9,686 bases of DNA from Pseudomonadota bacterium (GCA_023436385.1 JAEZJH010000498.1:1-9686); one strand, 5' to 3'; numbered from the stretch's first letter, positions 1-8,812 are shown. Numbers and translations: made by a program. The notes: generated by a model from the sequence alone, not told the origin.

Positions 1-99
1 TGGCGCCGTTCGATTGGGAGAAGCCGGGAGGACACGGGCGACCGGGGCTCGAGGTTGGGCCCGAGGGGCGCGAACCGCCGAAAGGCTTGGGAGGCGAGC
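1..99. other. Upstream edge, no supported gene
   Basis: The frame of the glutaminase is open from the window edge, and an in-frame TTG lies at 55. The family start aligns better near 100-118, so this stretch is more likely 5' leader or the tail of an upstream gene. Another frame (from base 3) is open to a TGA at 144-146, but its third positions are less GC-rich than in the real genes here and its product is not recognisable. The operon promoter must lie here or outside the window; no convincing -35/-10 pair was seen. Confidence 0.4.
89..94 (+). promoter_or_regulatory. Ribosome binding site setting the glutaminase start
   Basis: GGGAGG lies 5 bases before the ATG at 100. This favours ATG 100 over the upstream TTG at 55, and over the downstream in-frame ATG at 118, which lacks so clear a site. 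Confidence 0.6.
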
Positions 100-1044
100 A
101 TGGGCACCGGAGTGGCGATGAAAGCCATCCGCCTGGCGATCACTGAGGCGCACCGGCTCTACGGGCCGCTGCAGGAGGGCAACAACGCCAGCTACATCCC
201 GGCGCTGGCGGAGGTGTCGCCGCAACTCTTCGGGATCGTCGCGGCGAACGCGGAGGGCGAGACGGCGGAGGTCGGTGACAGCCAGCAGGTCTTCGCGATC
301 GAGTCGATCTCCAAGGTCTTCACCCTCGCCAACGTGCTGGACGAGATCGGCGCGGAGGAACTCCGAAGCAAGATCGGGAGCAACCCCACGGGCGAGTCCT
401 TCTCGTCGGTGCAGGCGCTCCTGCTCCACGGAGGGAGGCCGCTGAATCCGTTCGTCAACGCCGGCGCCATCGCCACCGTGAGCCTCGTGGCGGCCCCTTC
501 GCCGCAGGGACGCTGGGAGAAGATCGCCGCGACCATGGAGGCGTTCGCGGGACGCCGGCTCGAGGTTCTCGAGGACATCTACCGCTCGGAGTCGGAAACC
601 AACCAACACAACCGGGCCATCGCGTGGCTGATGGAGAGCGCGCATGCGATGTACAGCGATCCCATGGAATCCACCGACGTCTATACGCGCCAATGCTCCG
701 TGGGCATCACGTGTCGGGACCTAGCGCTGATGGGCGCGACGCTCGCCGCTCGTGGTGTGAACCCGATCACCAAGCGCCGGGCCGTTCGCGCGGAGAACGT
801 GCCGAAGATCCTCGCGGAGATGGCGATGAACGGGCTCTACGACAACACGGGGGGCTGGGCTTACGACGTCGGTCTGCCCGGCAAGAGCGGCGTCGGCGGC
901 GGTCTGCTGGCTGTGGTGCCCGGACGCATCGCCATCGCGACCTTCAGCCCGCCGCTCGACCGATTCGGCAACTCGGTGCGCGGGCAGCGCGCCATCCGAC
1001 ATGTGACCGAAGCACTCCGCCTCAACCTTCTGGATCCCCCGTAG
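100..1044 (+). CDS. glsA: Glutaminase (YbaS/GlsA-type, serine-dependent)
   Basis: Hydrolyses L-glutamine to glutamate and ammonia in the cytoplasm. The product is 314 aa, close to the roughly 310 aa of E. coli YbaS, and it is similar along its whole length to that acid-resistance glutaminase. Numbering from ATG 100, the catalytic S-x-x-K is S69-I-S-K72 in ESISKVF. The other family glutamine-binding residues are all present: N120 in NPFVNAGA, E164 and N171 around SESETNQHN, Y195 in YTRQCS, Y247 in GLYDNTG, and V265 in GLPGKSGVGGG. No STAS or ankyrin extension is present, so this is the minimal enzyme. It lies 17 bases before the glutamate decarboxylase on the same strand, so the two are almost certainly cotranscribed, and ammonia release plus glutamate supply fits acid resistance. 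A start at 118 (308 aa) cannot be excluded. Enzyme identity is very secure; the acid-resistance role is inferred from the neighbour. Confidence 0.95.
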   Translation: MGTGVAMKAIRLAITEAHRLYGPLQEGNNASYIPALAEVSPQLFGIVAANAEGETAEVGDSQQVFAIESISKVFTLANVLDEIGAEELRSKIGSNPTGESFSSVQALLLHGGRPLNPFVNAGAIATVSLVAAPSPQGRWEKIAATMEAFAGRRLEVLEDIYRSESETNQHNRAIAWLMESAHAMYSDPMESTDVYTRQCSVGITCRDLALMGATLAARGVNPITKRRAVRAENVPKILAEMAMNGLYDNTGGWAYDVGLPGKSGVGGGLLAVVPGRIAIATFSPPLDRFGNSVRGQRAIRHVTEALRLNLLDPP

Positions 1045-1061
1045 CCGCGAGGAGACGACGC

Positions 1062-2438
1062 ATGTCGATCGATACCGAAGTCCTGGGAGTCAACCCGCTG
1101 TACTCTCGTCCCGGAGAGGCGGTCGCCGTCCCCCGTAACCGCATGCCCACCACTGCGATGTTGCCGGAGACGGCCTACCAGATAGTGCACGACGAGGTGA
1201 TGCTCGACGGTAACGCCCGGATGAACCTCGCCACCTTCGTCGGCACTTGGATGGATCCGTTCGCGGCGAAGCGCTACGCCGAGACGTTCGACAAGAACAT
1301 GATCGACAAGGACGAATACCCCCAGACCGCCGAGATCGAGGAACGCTGCTGGAAGATCCTCGCCGAGCTGTGGCATTCGCCCGACCCGGAGGGCACCATC
1401 GGCACCTCCACGATCGGATCGTCCGAGGCCTGCATGCTCGGCGGCCTGGCGTTCAAGCGCCGCTGGCAACTCGCCCGGCGCGCGGAGGGGAAGCCCACCA
1501 ATAAGCCGAACCTGGTGATGAGCTCAGCGGTCCAGGTGGTGTGGGAGAAGTTCTGCAATTATTGGGACGTGGAGCCGCGGTTCGTGCCGATCAGCGAGGC
1601 GCACAAGACCCTCGACGGCTCCCAGCTCGACCAGTACCTCGACGAGAACACGATCGGCGTGGTGGCGATCCTCGGCGTGACCTACACGGGCATGTACGAG
1701 CCGGTGAAGGAGATCGCCGGCGCGCTCGACGCGGTGCAGGCGGCGAAGGGCTGGGACATCCCGATCCACGTCGATGCCGCGTCGGGAGGCATGGTCGCGC
1801 CCTTCCTGCACCCGGAGCTGGAGTGGGATTTCCGCGTCCCGCGGGTCCACTCGATCAATACCTCGGGCCACAAGTACGGCCTCGTCTATCCAGGGCTGGG
1901 ATGGGTCGTGTGGCGGGAGCGCAAGTTTCTTCCGGACGATCTGATCTTCCGGGTGAGCTACCTCGGGGGAGAGATGCCGACCTTCGCGCTCAACTTTTCG
2001 CGGCCGGGCGCGCAGGTCCTGCTGCAGTACTACCAGTTCCTGCGGCTCGGCTGGGTAGGGTACCAGGCGGTCCAGAAGGCATCGCACGACGTCGCGCGGC
2101 GCCTGGCCGATGCCATCGGCTCGATGAAGGCCTTCGAGCTGTGGAACGACGGGTCGGACATTCCCGTCTTCGCGTGGAGGCTCAAGCCGGGCCACACGAA
2201 CAACTGGACGCTCTACCACCTCTCGTCGAGACTGCGGACGAAGGGGTGGCTCATCCCCGCCTACCCGATGCCCGACGACCTCACAGACATGACCGTGCAG
2301 CGCATCGTGGTGCGGAACGGCCTGAGCATGGATCTGGCCAACGACCTGCTGCGGGACATCGCCGCGGAGACCGAGTACCTGGATCGCCTGTCGGGCCCGA
2401 TTCCGCTCGAGGAGAACGCGCAGGCGTTTCACCACTGA
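1062..2438 (+). CDS. gadB: Glutamate decarboxylase, PLP-dependent (GadA/GadB type)
   Basis: Converts glutamate to GABA and CO2, consuming a cytoplasmic proton; with the upstream glutaminase it gives a glutamine-fed acid-resistance path. The product is 458 aa against 466 for E. coli GadB. The PLP Schiff-base lysine is K271 in SINTSGHKYGL (E. coli K276), with D238 in HVDAASGG, T207 in GVTYTG, the PLP-phosphate site GSSEA at 119-123, and substrate-region residues T58, F59 and D82. The C-terminus ends in FHH, so H457 sits at the penultimate position of the E. coli autoinhibitory H465. The start ATG at 1062 has GAGGAGA at 1049-1055, 6 bases upstream. An in-frame extension back to 624 only overlaps the glutaminase in a wrong frame and is rejected. 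No antiporter gene follows; a hairpin 25 bases after the stop suggests the operon ends here. Confidence 0.97.
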   Translation: MSIDTEVLGVNPLYSRPGEAVAVPRNRMPTTAMLPETAYQIVHDEVMLDGNARMNLATFVGTWMDPFAAKRYAETFDKNMIDKDEYPQTAEIEERCWKILAELWHSPDPEGTIGTSTIGSSEACMLGGLAFKRRWQLARRAEGKPTNKPNLVMSSAVQVVWEKFCNYWDVEPRFVPISEAHKTLDGSQLDQYLDENTIGVVAILGVTYTGMYEPVKEIAGALDAVQAAKGWDIPIHVDAASGGMVAPFLHPELEWDFRVPRVHSINTSGHKYGLVYPGLGWVVWRERKFLPDDLIFRVSYLGGEMPTFALNFSRPGAQVLLQYYQFLRLGWVGYQAVQKASHDVARRLADAIGSMKAFELWNDGSDIPVFAWRLKPGHTNNWTLYHLSSRLRTKGWLIPAYPMPDDLTDMTVQRIVVRNGLSMDLANDLLRDIAAETEYLDRLSGPIPLEENAQAFHH

Positions 2439-2462
2439 CCCCGGCACGCCCTTGGATCGAGC

Positions 2463-2498
2463 GTCGCTCCCGCGGGGCCCCGGCTCCGCGGGGGCGGC
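2463..2498 (+). terminator. GC-rich hairpin after gadB, likely terminator
   Basis: Bases 2463-2478 pair with 2483-2498 in a 16-pair stem containing three G-T wobbles and a 4-base loop, starting 25 bases after the gadB stop. No T-run follows, so it may act as a weak or Rho-assisted terminator, or protect the mRNA 3' end. From 2499 to about 2604 nothing else is recognised. Confidence 0.6.
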
Positions 2499-2604
2499 CA
2501 CCGGCGCGGCCCGGGACCTTGATCGATCAGCGACGCCGGGAAGACGGCGCCAGCGGGGTCATGTAGACCTCGCGGGGGGAGGCGTGCGGCGACGTCAGCC
2601 CGAG

Positions 2605-2919
2605 GTCGCCTTGAAGAGAACTCTCGGGCCATGCGGGCGCCGCGTAGCGGCCAGCGCGGCGCCCCACGGCCCAGGGTGGCCGTGAGGCGGTTGCACGTGC
2701 GACGGACCTCTCTCGCACGACGGTGCTGAACGGCATGGAGAAGGTCCGCGAGGACCGTCCGCCGAGGGATCTCGTGAAGGCCAGGCGCAAGGGCGCCGGG
2801 CGCAAGCCCATCGGCGAGCAGCAGCCCGGGATGTACGAGGCGCTCGAGGCGCTGGTCGATCCCGTGACGCGGGGGGATCCCGAGTCGCCGCTTCGGTGGA
2901 CCTGCAAGAGCAGGTAGCT
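2605..2919 (+). pseudogene. Decayed N-terminal fragment of an ISAzo13-type transposase
   Basis: Bases 2684-2919 read, in one frame, EAVARATDLSRTTV (helix-turn-helix-like), then GAGRKPIGEQQPGMYEALEA, then LVDPVTRGDPESPLRWTCKS. These are characteristic of the N-terminal part of ISAzo13 / Rhodopirellula-type DDE transposases. Upstream, the similarity appears to continue in another frame (about 2605-2682, GRRVAASAA then a GPGW-like piece), implying a frameshift near 2665-2690; an in-frame TAG also lies at 2645. The reading stops at a TAG directly after CKSR, where an intact protein would continue with several hundred residues including the DDE catalytic domain. No catalytic domain or terminal inverted repeat is visible, so this is a dead fragment. 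Bases 2920-3061 hold only a short repeat and nothing else recognised. An isolated GTG start at 2723 would give a 64-aa peptide, which I do not consider a functional gene. Confidence 0.75.
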
Positions 2920-2942
2920 TCGGGAGCCGTCGGTAGCTTCGG
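2914..2942. repeat. Two direct copies of GTAGCTTCGG
   Basis: GTAGCTTCGG occurs at 2914-2923 and 2933-2942, with starts 19 bases apart, exactly where the transposase similarity breaks off. It could be a slippage duplication or a deletion scar; function unknown. Confidence 0.5.
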
Positions 2943-3061
2943 AATCAGCACCCGGGCGTCGTTGAGGGGTGACCGCACAACGCCATCCGGCGGGTAATCC
3001 TGCCCTCCAATCGCTGGCGACCATTGTCACGCGTCGTACAGCGGGAAACCCGTCCGCGATT

Positions 3062-4461
<1,400 letters not shown>

Positions 4462-4465
<4 letters not shown>

Positions 4466-5958
4466 GCGCTCATGGCCTCCACGGGCGAAACGGGCAGGGA
4501 GAGGGCGAAGCACGCGCCGGGCCCGTCGCCTTCGACGAGCGAGAGCGAGCCGCCGTGGGCCTCGGCGAGCGAGGCGCTCACCGCCAGTCCCAGGCCGGTG
4601 CCCTTGGGCTTGGTGGTGTGGAACGGCTCGAACAGCCGGGCCCGGGCCTCCTCGGTCAGGCCGGGGCCGTGGTCCCGGACCCGCACCACCGCGCGCTCGC
4701 CGTCCCGCGCGAGCGTGATCTCCACCCGGCCCTCGGGATCTGCCTCGAGGGCATTGCGGATCAGGTTGGCGAGGATCTGCCGGACCTTCCCCTCGTCGGC
4801 CACCGTCTCCACCGGGCCGTCGGCGATCACCGCCACCTCGCCGCGGCCGTGGACCTCGCGGACCCGGGCGCCGACGTCGCGGGCCACCTCGACCAGATCG
4901 ACGGCGGCGGGAACCAGCCGCGGCGGCCGGGCGAGGTCGAGGAGCCCGGAGACGATCTCCTGGCAGCGCTGCACCTCCTCGACGATCACCAGGGCGTCGG
5001 AGCGGGTGCGCTCGTCGCCGCCCCGGGCGATCAGGCGCGCGTAGCCCAGGATCACCGCCAGGGGATTGTTGATCTCGTGGGCCACGCCGGAGGCGAGCCG
5101 GCCGATCCCGGCCAGCTTCTCCGAGCGGATCAGCGCCTCCTGCCGGGTCTGCAACTCCTCCGCCATCTCGTCGAACCGTCCGGCCAGGAAGCCGAACTCG
5201 TCGCGCCGGTTCCAGCGGAGCCGGGTGCCGAGATCGCCCCGGGCGATCCGGTCGGCGCCCTCGGCGAGGCCGCGGAGCGGAAAGGCGATCGAGCGGTGGA
5301 TGTAGACCCCGGCGGCGACGGAGAAGCCGACGGCGGCGAGGAGGAAGAGCCAGGTCCGCTGGGTGGCGGCGCGCTCGGCGGCGGCGGCTCGCTCCCGGGC
5401 GACGGCGGCGCGCTCGCGGAGCCGCTCGGTGAGCCGGTTGACCCGCTCGACGATTCCGTCCACCAGCTCCAGGGCCCGGGCGTGGGGCTCGAGGAGCGCC
5501 TCCCGAGAGCCGCCGATCCCCGGGACGATCCGCTCGTTGAAGTTGCGATCGAGCTCCCGCGCCAACCCGTCGATCTCGTCGAGGAGCGGCCGATCCCCGG
5601 GGGCCGGGTCGTGGGCCAGGGTGGCGGCGAGCGCGTCCCCGACGCCGTGGCGCGCGTGGCCGTAGTAGCCCAGGTGCGAGCGGTCGTTGAGGATCACCGT
5701 GTGGGCCTGGTGCGCGTAGAAGTCCCGCACCTCGGCGGAGAGCACCAGCGCGTACTGGATCCCCTGTTCGGCACGGGCCACGTCCTCGAACAGCTCGTGG
5801 ACCACGACGTGGGTCCGCACGGAGAGAACGGAGCTGAGCCCCACGCCCGCCACCAGCACCACGAAGGCCGCCAGGATCCGCGTGCGCACGCCGCGGGGCA
5901 GCGCGCGTCGTGCGGGCGCGGGGTGGGGCGGTCGGCGGGTGGAGGGCGAACTCAGCAT
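4462..5958 (-). CDS. Membrane sensor histidine kinase (HAMP, HisKA, HATPase_c)
   Basis: Inner-membrane kinase of 498 aa that should phosphorylate the response regulator encoded just downstream. A short basic N-terminus is followed by TM1 at about 28-46, an extracytoplasmic helical domain at about 47-201, TM2 at about 202-221 and a HAMP linker at about 222-275. The dimerisation/phosphoacceptor box is GVAHEINNPL with H294. The ATPase domain has N402 in NLIRNALEA, D429 in DHGPG, and G2 box GTGLGLAV 453-460. The pattern is NtrB/ZraS-like, the usual partner of NtrC-type regulators. The sensor domain looks like a four-helix bundle and contains nine histidines (50, 54, 83, 86, 95, 101, 104, 116, 159). 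No known ligand domain was recognised; metal or haem sensing is only a guess. The start ATG at 5958 has GAGG at 5970-5967, 8 bases upstream. Confidence 0.95.
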
Positions 5959-5982
5959 CGGGTGAACCTCGGGGAATCGGCG

Positions 5983-5988
5983 ACGCTA
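5983..5988 (-). promoter_or_regulatory. Candidate extended -10 for the kinase operon
   Basis: On the minus strand the sequence reads TGG followed by TAGCGT, an extended -10 shape (TGnTANNNT), about 25 bases before the kinase ATG. No recognisable -35 at normal spacing. The leader would be under 20 bases. Confidence 0.35.
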
Positions 5989-6094
5989 CCACGCGCCGGC
6001 GACTTCCCCGCGGGTAACCGACGGGCGCGGCGCATCCGTCCGAAGCGGCGCGGGGACGCCGGGCCAGGGATCGAGCGTGGCCCCGGCGCTCTCA

Positions 6095-6115
6095 CCGTGA
6101 CCCGGGCAGTCACGG
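6095..6115. promoter_or_regulatory. Inverted repeat CCGTGAC-N7-GTCACGG, possible operator
   Basis: Perfect 7-base arms at 6095-6101 and 6109-6115 around a 7-base spacer, between the two divergent promoters. The symmetry and 14-base centre-to-centre spacing suit a dimeric regulator; a hairpin is the alternative. No regulator can be assigned. Confidence 0.35.
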
Positions 6116-6206
6116 ATCCGGTCCCTCGGGGCTGTCGAAACATGCGGAGCGGCCCGGGGCCGGGCCGATTTTCCAACACGCGCTTCGCGCGAAAGGCCTG
6201 GTCTTG

Positions 6207-6212
6207 TAGGCT
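6207..6212 (+). promoter_or_regulatory. Candidate -10 for the metallopeptidase
   Basis: TAGGCT preceded by TTG, about 107 bases before the ATG at 6319. The matching -35 position (6184-6189, TTCGCG) is a poor match. It resembles other intergenic elements here (TAGCGT, TAAGCT, TAGGAT). Confidence 0.3.
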
Positions 6213-6318
6213 CCGCCCTTCGGCGTACCGGCGCGATTCGAGCCCCCGTTCGAGGCACGCGGCATGCAGGCAGCCGGGCGATCGTCGAAATCCGCATCCC
6301 CCGGGTCTGGAGCGCCGC

Positions 6319-8781
6319 ATGAACCGAACCTCCCCGCTGCTCGCCGTGGCCCTGCTCTCGGGCCTGCTCTCCGCCTGCCAATCGAGCCAGGAGGCCGCGG
6401 GCGCCGGCGGCGACGGTGGTAGCGGTGGCGGTGGAAGCGGCGGCGACGGCGGCGACGCCTGCGCTCCCGCCGCGACGCAGGCGCTCCTCGCCGAGGCGCA
6501 GCCGATCCGCCGCTACGGCCCCGACCGCCTGCGCCCGGAGCGGATCGCCGGCGCGTTCCCCGAGGAGAGCCCGGAGCCGGTCGAGGGCGCGCGGTCGTTT
6601 CTACGGCGGTTCGGTCCCGACGTGGGCCTCTCCGCGGACGGCACGGAGCTCGAGGTCGGCGCGGTGAAGCGCGGCCTCGCCGGCACCTACGTCCGCTTCC
6701 GGCAGCGGCACCTGGGGTTGCCGGTGTTCGACCGCGAGGTGGTGGTGCAGGTGGCGGCGGAAGAGCGGGGCAGCGAGATCCGGCAGGTGCGCTTCGGCCA
6801 CGCGGTGATGCCGAAGGGCCTTGCCACCCGGCCCGCCATCGCCGGGACGGCCGCGGCCGCGATCGCCCGCGACGCGGTTGGCGCCACGGAGGTCGACGAC
6901 CCCGTCCTAGGGTTCCTGGTCCGGGACGAGGAGCACCTCCTGGTGTACCGCGTCCTCGCCGGACGCGCCGATCCCGCGGGCAGCTGGGAGGTGTTCGTCG
7001 ACGCCTCCGCCGGCACGGTCGCCGAGGTCCGGGATCTGCTCCGGCACGTTGACGGCACCGGCCTCGTCTTCGATCCCAACCCGGTCGCCTCCACCGGCGA
7101 CAGCAGCCTGCGCGACAACTACGGCGCGGCCACCGCGGCGCTCGACGCCGCCCGGGTGCGGGTGGCCCTCCCGCGCCTCGACGGCAGCGGGTATCTCCGC
7201 GGGGACTGGGTCGACGCTCGCGGCCCCAGCGGCGGCCGGGTCCAGTCGCCCGATCTCGTCTTCGACTTCGATCGCGGGCAGCCGGGCTTCGAGCAGACGA
7301 TGGCCTACTTCCACCTCGACCGCGCGCAGGCCCGGCTCCAGGCCCTGGGCTTCACCGACGTCAACAACCGCCCGATCGTGGTCAACACCAACGGCGCCTC
7401 GGACGACAACAGCTGGTACGACCCGCGCACCAAGGAGATCACCACCGGCACCGGCGGCGTGGACGACGCGGAGGATGCCGACGTCCTGGTCCACGAGTAC
7501 GGCCACGCCATCCAGGCGGACCAGGTCGGTTATCTCGGCAGCGGGGACACCGGGTCCCTGGGCGAGGGATTCGGCGACTACCTGGCGGCCTCGATCGCCG
7601 ACACCTTCAGCCCGCAGGTGATCGACCCGGCGTGCCTCGGCGAATGGAACGCCACCGCCTACACCAGCGGCGATCCCCCGTGCCTGCGCCGTCTCGACGG
7701 GACCAAGCACTACCCCGAGGGCCTGCGCGGCGAGGTGCACGTCGACGGCGAGATCTGGTCGGCGGTGCTCTGGGAGCTCCGTGGGCTCCTCGGCGCCGAC
7801 GTGATGGACCGGCTGGTCGTCGAGTCCCACTTCGCGTACTCGCCCTGGGAGAAGTTCACCGGCGCCGCCGAGGCGCTCCTCGAGGCCGATCGCGCGCTCC
7901 ACGGCGGCCGGAACCTCGACGTCCTCGTCCCCGTCCTCGTCGACCGTGGCCTTCTCCGGACCCCGGCCCCGCCCGCGCTCTTCCCCAACGTCCTCGAGAC
8001 CCGGGAGGTCGTGGTCGAGAATCCGCGGGTCGGCAAGGTGTATCGGGATCGGCTCGATCACCGGCAGGAGATCCGCGTCCCCGGCGCCGCCGGCCTCCGT
8101 CTCCATTTCGCGGAGATCGACACCGAGCGACACGAGAGCTGCGTGAACCGCGCCTGCGACAACATCTACCTCACCGACGACGCGGGCTACCTCTTCGAGA
8201 TCCTCAACGGCCAATACACCGATCGGACCTCCGTGGTGATCCCGGGAGAGGCGGTGCACGTCCGGCTGGTCAGCGACATGGGCTACGGCGCCTACGGCTA
8301 CCGGATCGATCGCGTCGAGGTGATGGGGTACCGCACCTGCGGCAACGGCCTCCGCGACGGGGCCGAGGCCTGCGACGGCGGCGACCTGGGCGGCGCCACC
8401 TGCGAGACGCTGGGGTTCGTCGAGGGCAGCCTCGCGTGCGGGGACGACTGCCGGCTCGATACCTCCCTCTGTCTCGCCGCGCCGGGCTGCGGCGACGGGG
8501 TGATCGGCGAGGGCGAGGAGTGCGACGGGCCGGCCCTGGGCGGCTCCACCTGCGGCCAACTGGGACTCGGCGCCGGTCGGCTCGCCTGCAACGACGCCTG
8601 TCGCCTCGACACCTCCGCCTGCTCGACCTGCGGCAACGGGATCCGCGAGGGGGCGGAGGCCTGCGACGGCGAGGACGTGGCCGGCCTCACCTGCGCCGGC
8701 CTCGGCCTGGGCGCCGGCGCGGTGACCTGCTCGCCGGCCTGCACCCTCGACACCTCCACCTGCCTGCCGGCGGAGTGCTGA
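6319..8781 (+). CDS. Lipoprotein zinc metallopeptidase, M36/thermolysin-like, with CUB-like domain and Cys-rich repeats
   Basis: Predicted exported, lipid-anchored protease of 820 aa. The signal peptide ends in lipobox LSAC with C20, followed by a Gly/Asp/Ser-rich linker at about 28-46. A fungalysin/thermolysin-type propeptide spans about 110-255, ending in TGLVFDPNP, the motif seen just before the catalytic part in M36-like enzymes. The catalytic domain has HEYGH (H392, E393, H396) and LGEGFGD with E416 as likely third zinc ligand, then VHVDGEIWSAVLWELR at about 474-488, also typical of M36 relatives. A beta-rich CUB-like domain spans about 560-672. Three cysteine-rich repeats of Myxococcus type fill 674-820. 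The zinc site is complete, so it should be active on peptides outside the cytoplasm; the substrate is unknown. GGAG at 6309-6312 lies 6 bases before the ATG, and the signal peptide begins exactly there, so the long open frame further upstream is antisense to the kinase and not coding. It is divergent from the two-component system and single-gene, with a terminator downstream. Confidence 0.9.
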   Translation: MNRTSPLLAVALLSGLLSACQSSQEAAGAGGDGGSGGGGSGGDGGDACAPAATQALLAEAQPIRRYGPDRLRPERIAGAFPEESPEPVEGARSFLRRFGPDVGLSADGTELEVGAVKRGLAGTYVRFRQRHLGLPVFDREVVVQVAAEERGSEIRQVRFGHAVMPKGLATRPAIAGTAAAAIARDAVGATEVDDPVLGFLVRDEEHLLVYRVLAGRADPAGSWEVFVDASAGTVAEVRDLLRHVDGTGLVFDPNPVASTGDSSLRDNYGAATAALDAARVRVALPRLDGSGYLRGDWVDARGPSGGRVQSPDLVFDFDRGQPGFEQTMAYFHLDRAQARLQALGFTDVNNRPIVVNTNGASDDNSWYDPRTKEITTGTGGVDDAEDADVLVHEYGHAIQADQVGYLGSGDTGSLGEGFGDYLAASIADTFSPQVIDPACLGEWNATAYTSGDPPCLRRLDGTKHYPEGLRGEVHVDGEIWSAVLWELRGLLGADVMDRLVVESHFAYSPWEKFTGAAEALLEADRALHGGRNLDVLVPVLVDRGLLRTPAPPALFPNVLETREVVVENPRVGKVYRDRLDHRQEIRVPGAAGLRLHFAEIDTERHESCVNRACDNIYLTDDAGYLFEILNGQYTDRTSVVIPGEAVHVRLVSDMGYGAYGYRIDRVEVMGYRTCGNGLRDGAEACDGGDLGGATCETLGFVEGSLACGDDCRLDTSLCLAAPGCGDGVIGEGEECDGPALGGSTCGQLGLGAGRLACNDACRLDTSACSTCGNGIREGAEACDGEDVAGLTCAGLGLGAGAVTCSPACTLDTSTCLPAEC
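8338..8763 (+). repeat. Three tandem coding repeats, six cysteines each
   Basis: Encoded repeats start at C674, C724 and C771 (bases 8338, 8488, 8629). All three have the same cysteine spacing: 11, 10, 12, 4 and 7 residues. The shared pattern is CGnG then E-x-CDG, TC, LG, G, C-x3-C, LDTS-x-C. This matches the style of Myxococcus cysteine-rich disulfide repeats, probably for folding or surface attachment. Confidence 0.85.
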
Positions 8782-8812
8782 GCAGGGCGACGGGAGACGC
8801 CCGATCCGACCG

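Larger units (their letters stand above)
5959..6318. other. Divergent intergenic region between kinase and metallopeptidase
   Basis: About 360 bases with no credible gene on either strand. It holds a -10-like element for each side, an inverted repeat at 6095-6115, and a small hairpin CGCGC-TTC-GCGCG at 6179-6191. I searched by eye for TGGC-N8-TTGC-like sigma-54 sites on both strands and found none with correct spacing. Confidence 0.7.

Noticed and set aside
624..1061. Upstream extension of the glutamate decarboxylase frame
   Set aside because: It overlaps the glutaminase in the wrong frame; family length and the ribosome binding site at 1049-1055 fix the start at 1062.
4466..5992. Possible single kinase-regulator fusion because the regulator frame stays open upstream
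   Set aside because: That frame gives Arg/Pro-rich noise over the region where the kinase motifs read perfectly in another frame; the genes are separate with an ATGA overlap.
4555..6318. N-terminal extension of the metallopeptidase frame over the kinase gene
   Set aside because: The lipoprotein signal peptide and a ribosome binding site begin at 6309-6319; the upstream part is antisense to the kinase.
5959..6318. Sigma-54 (-24/-12) promoter for the protease or kinase
   Set aside because: Several TGG-containing stretches were checked, but none has GC at the correct 10-base spacing.
6907..8559. Long minus-strand open frame (550 codons) opposite the metallopeptidase
   Set aside because: Antisense shadow in GC-rich DNA, Val/Ala/Glu/Asp low-complexity product, no motifs.
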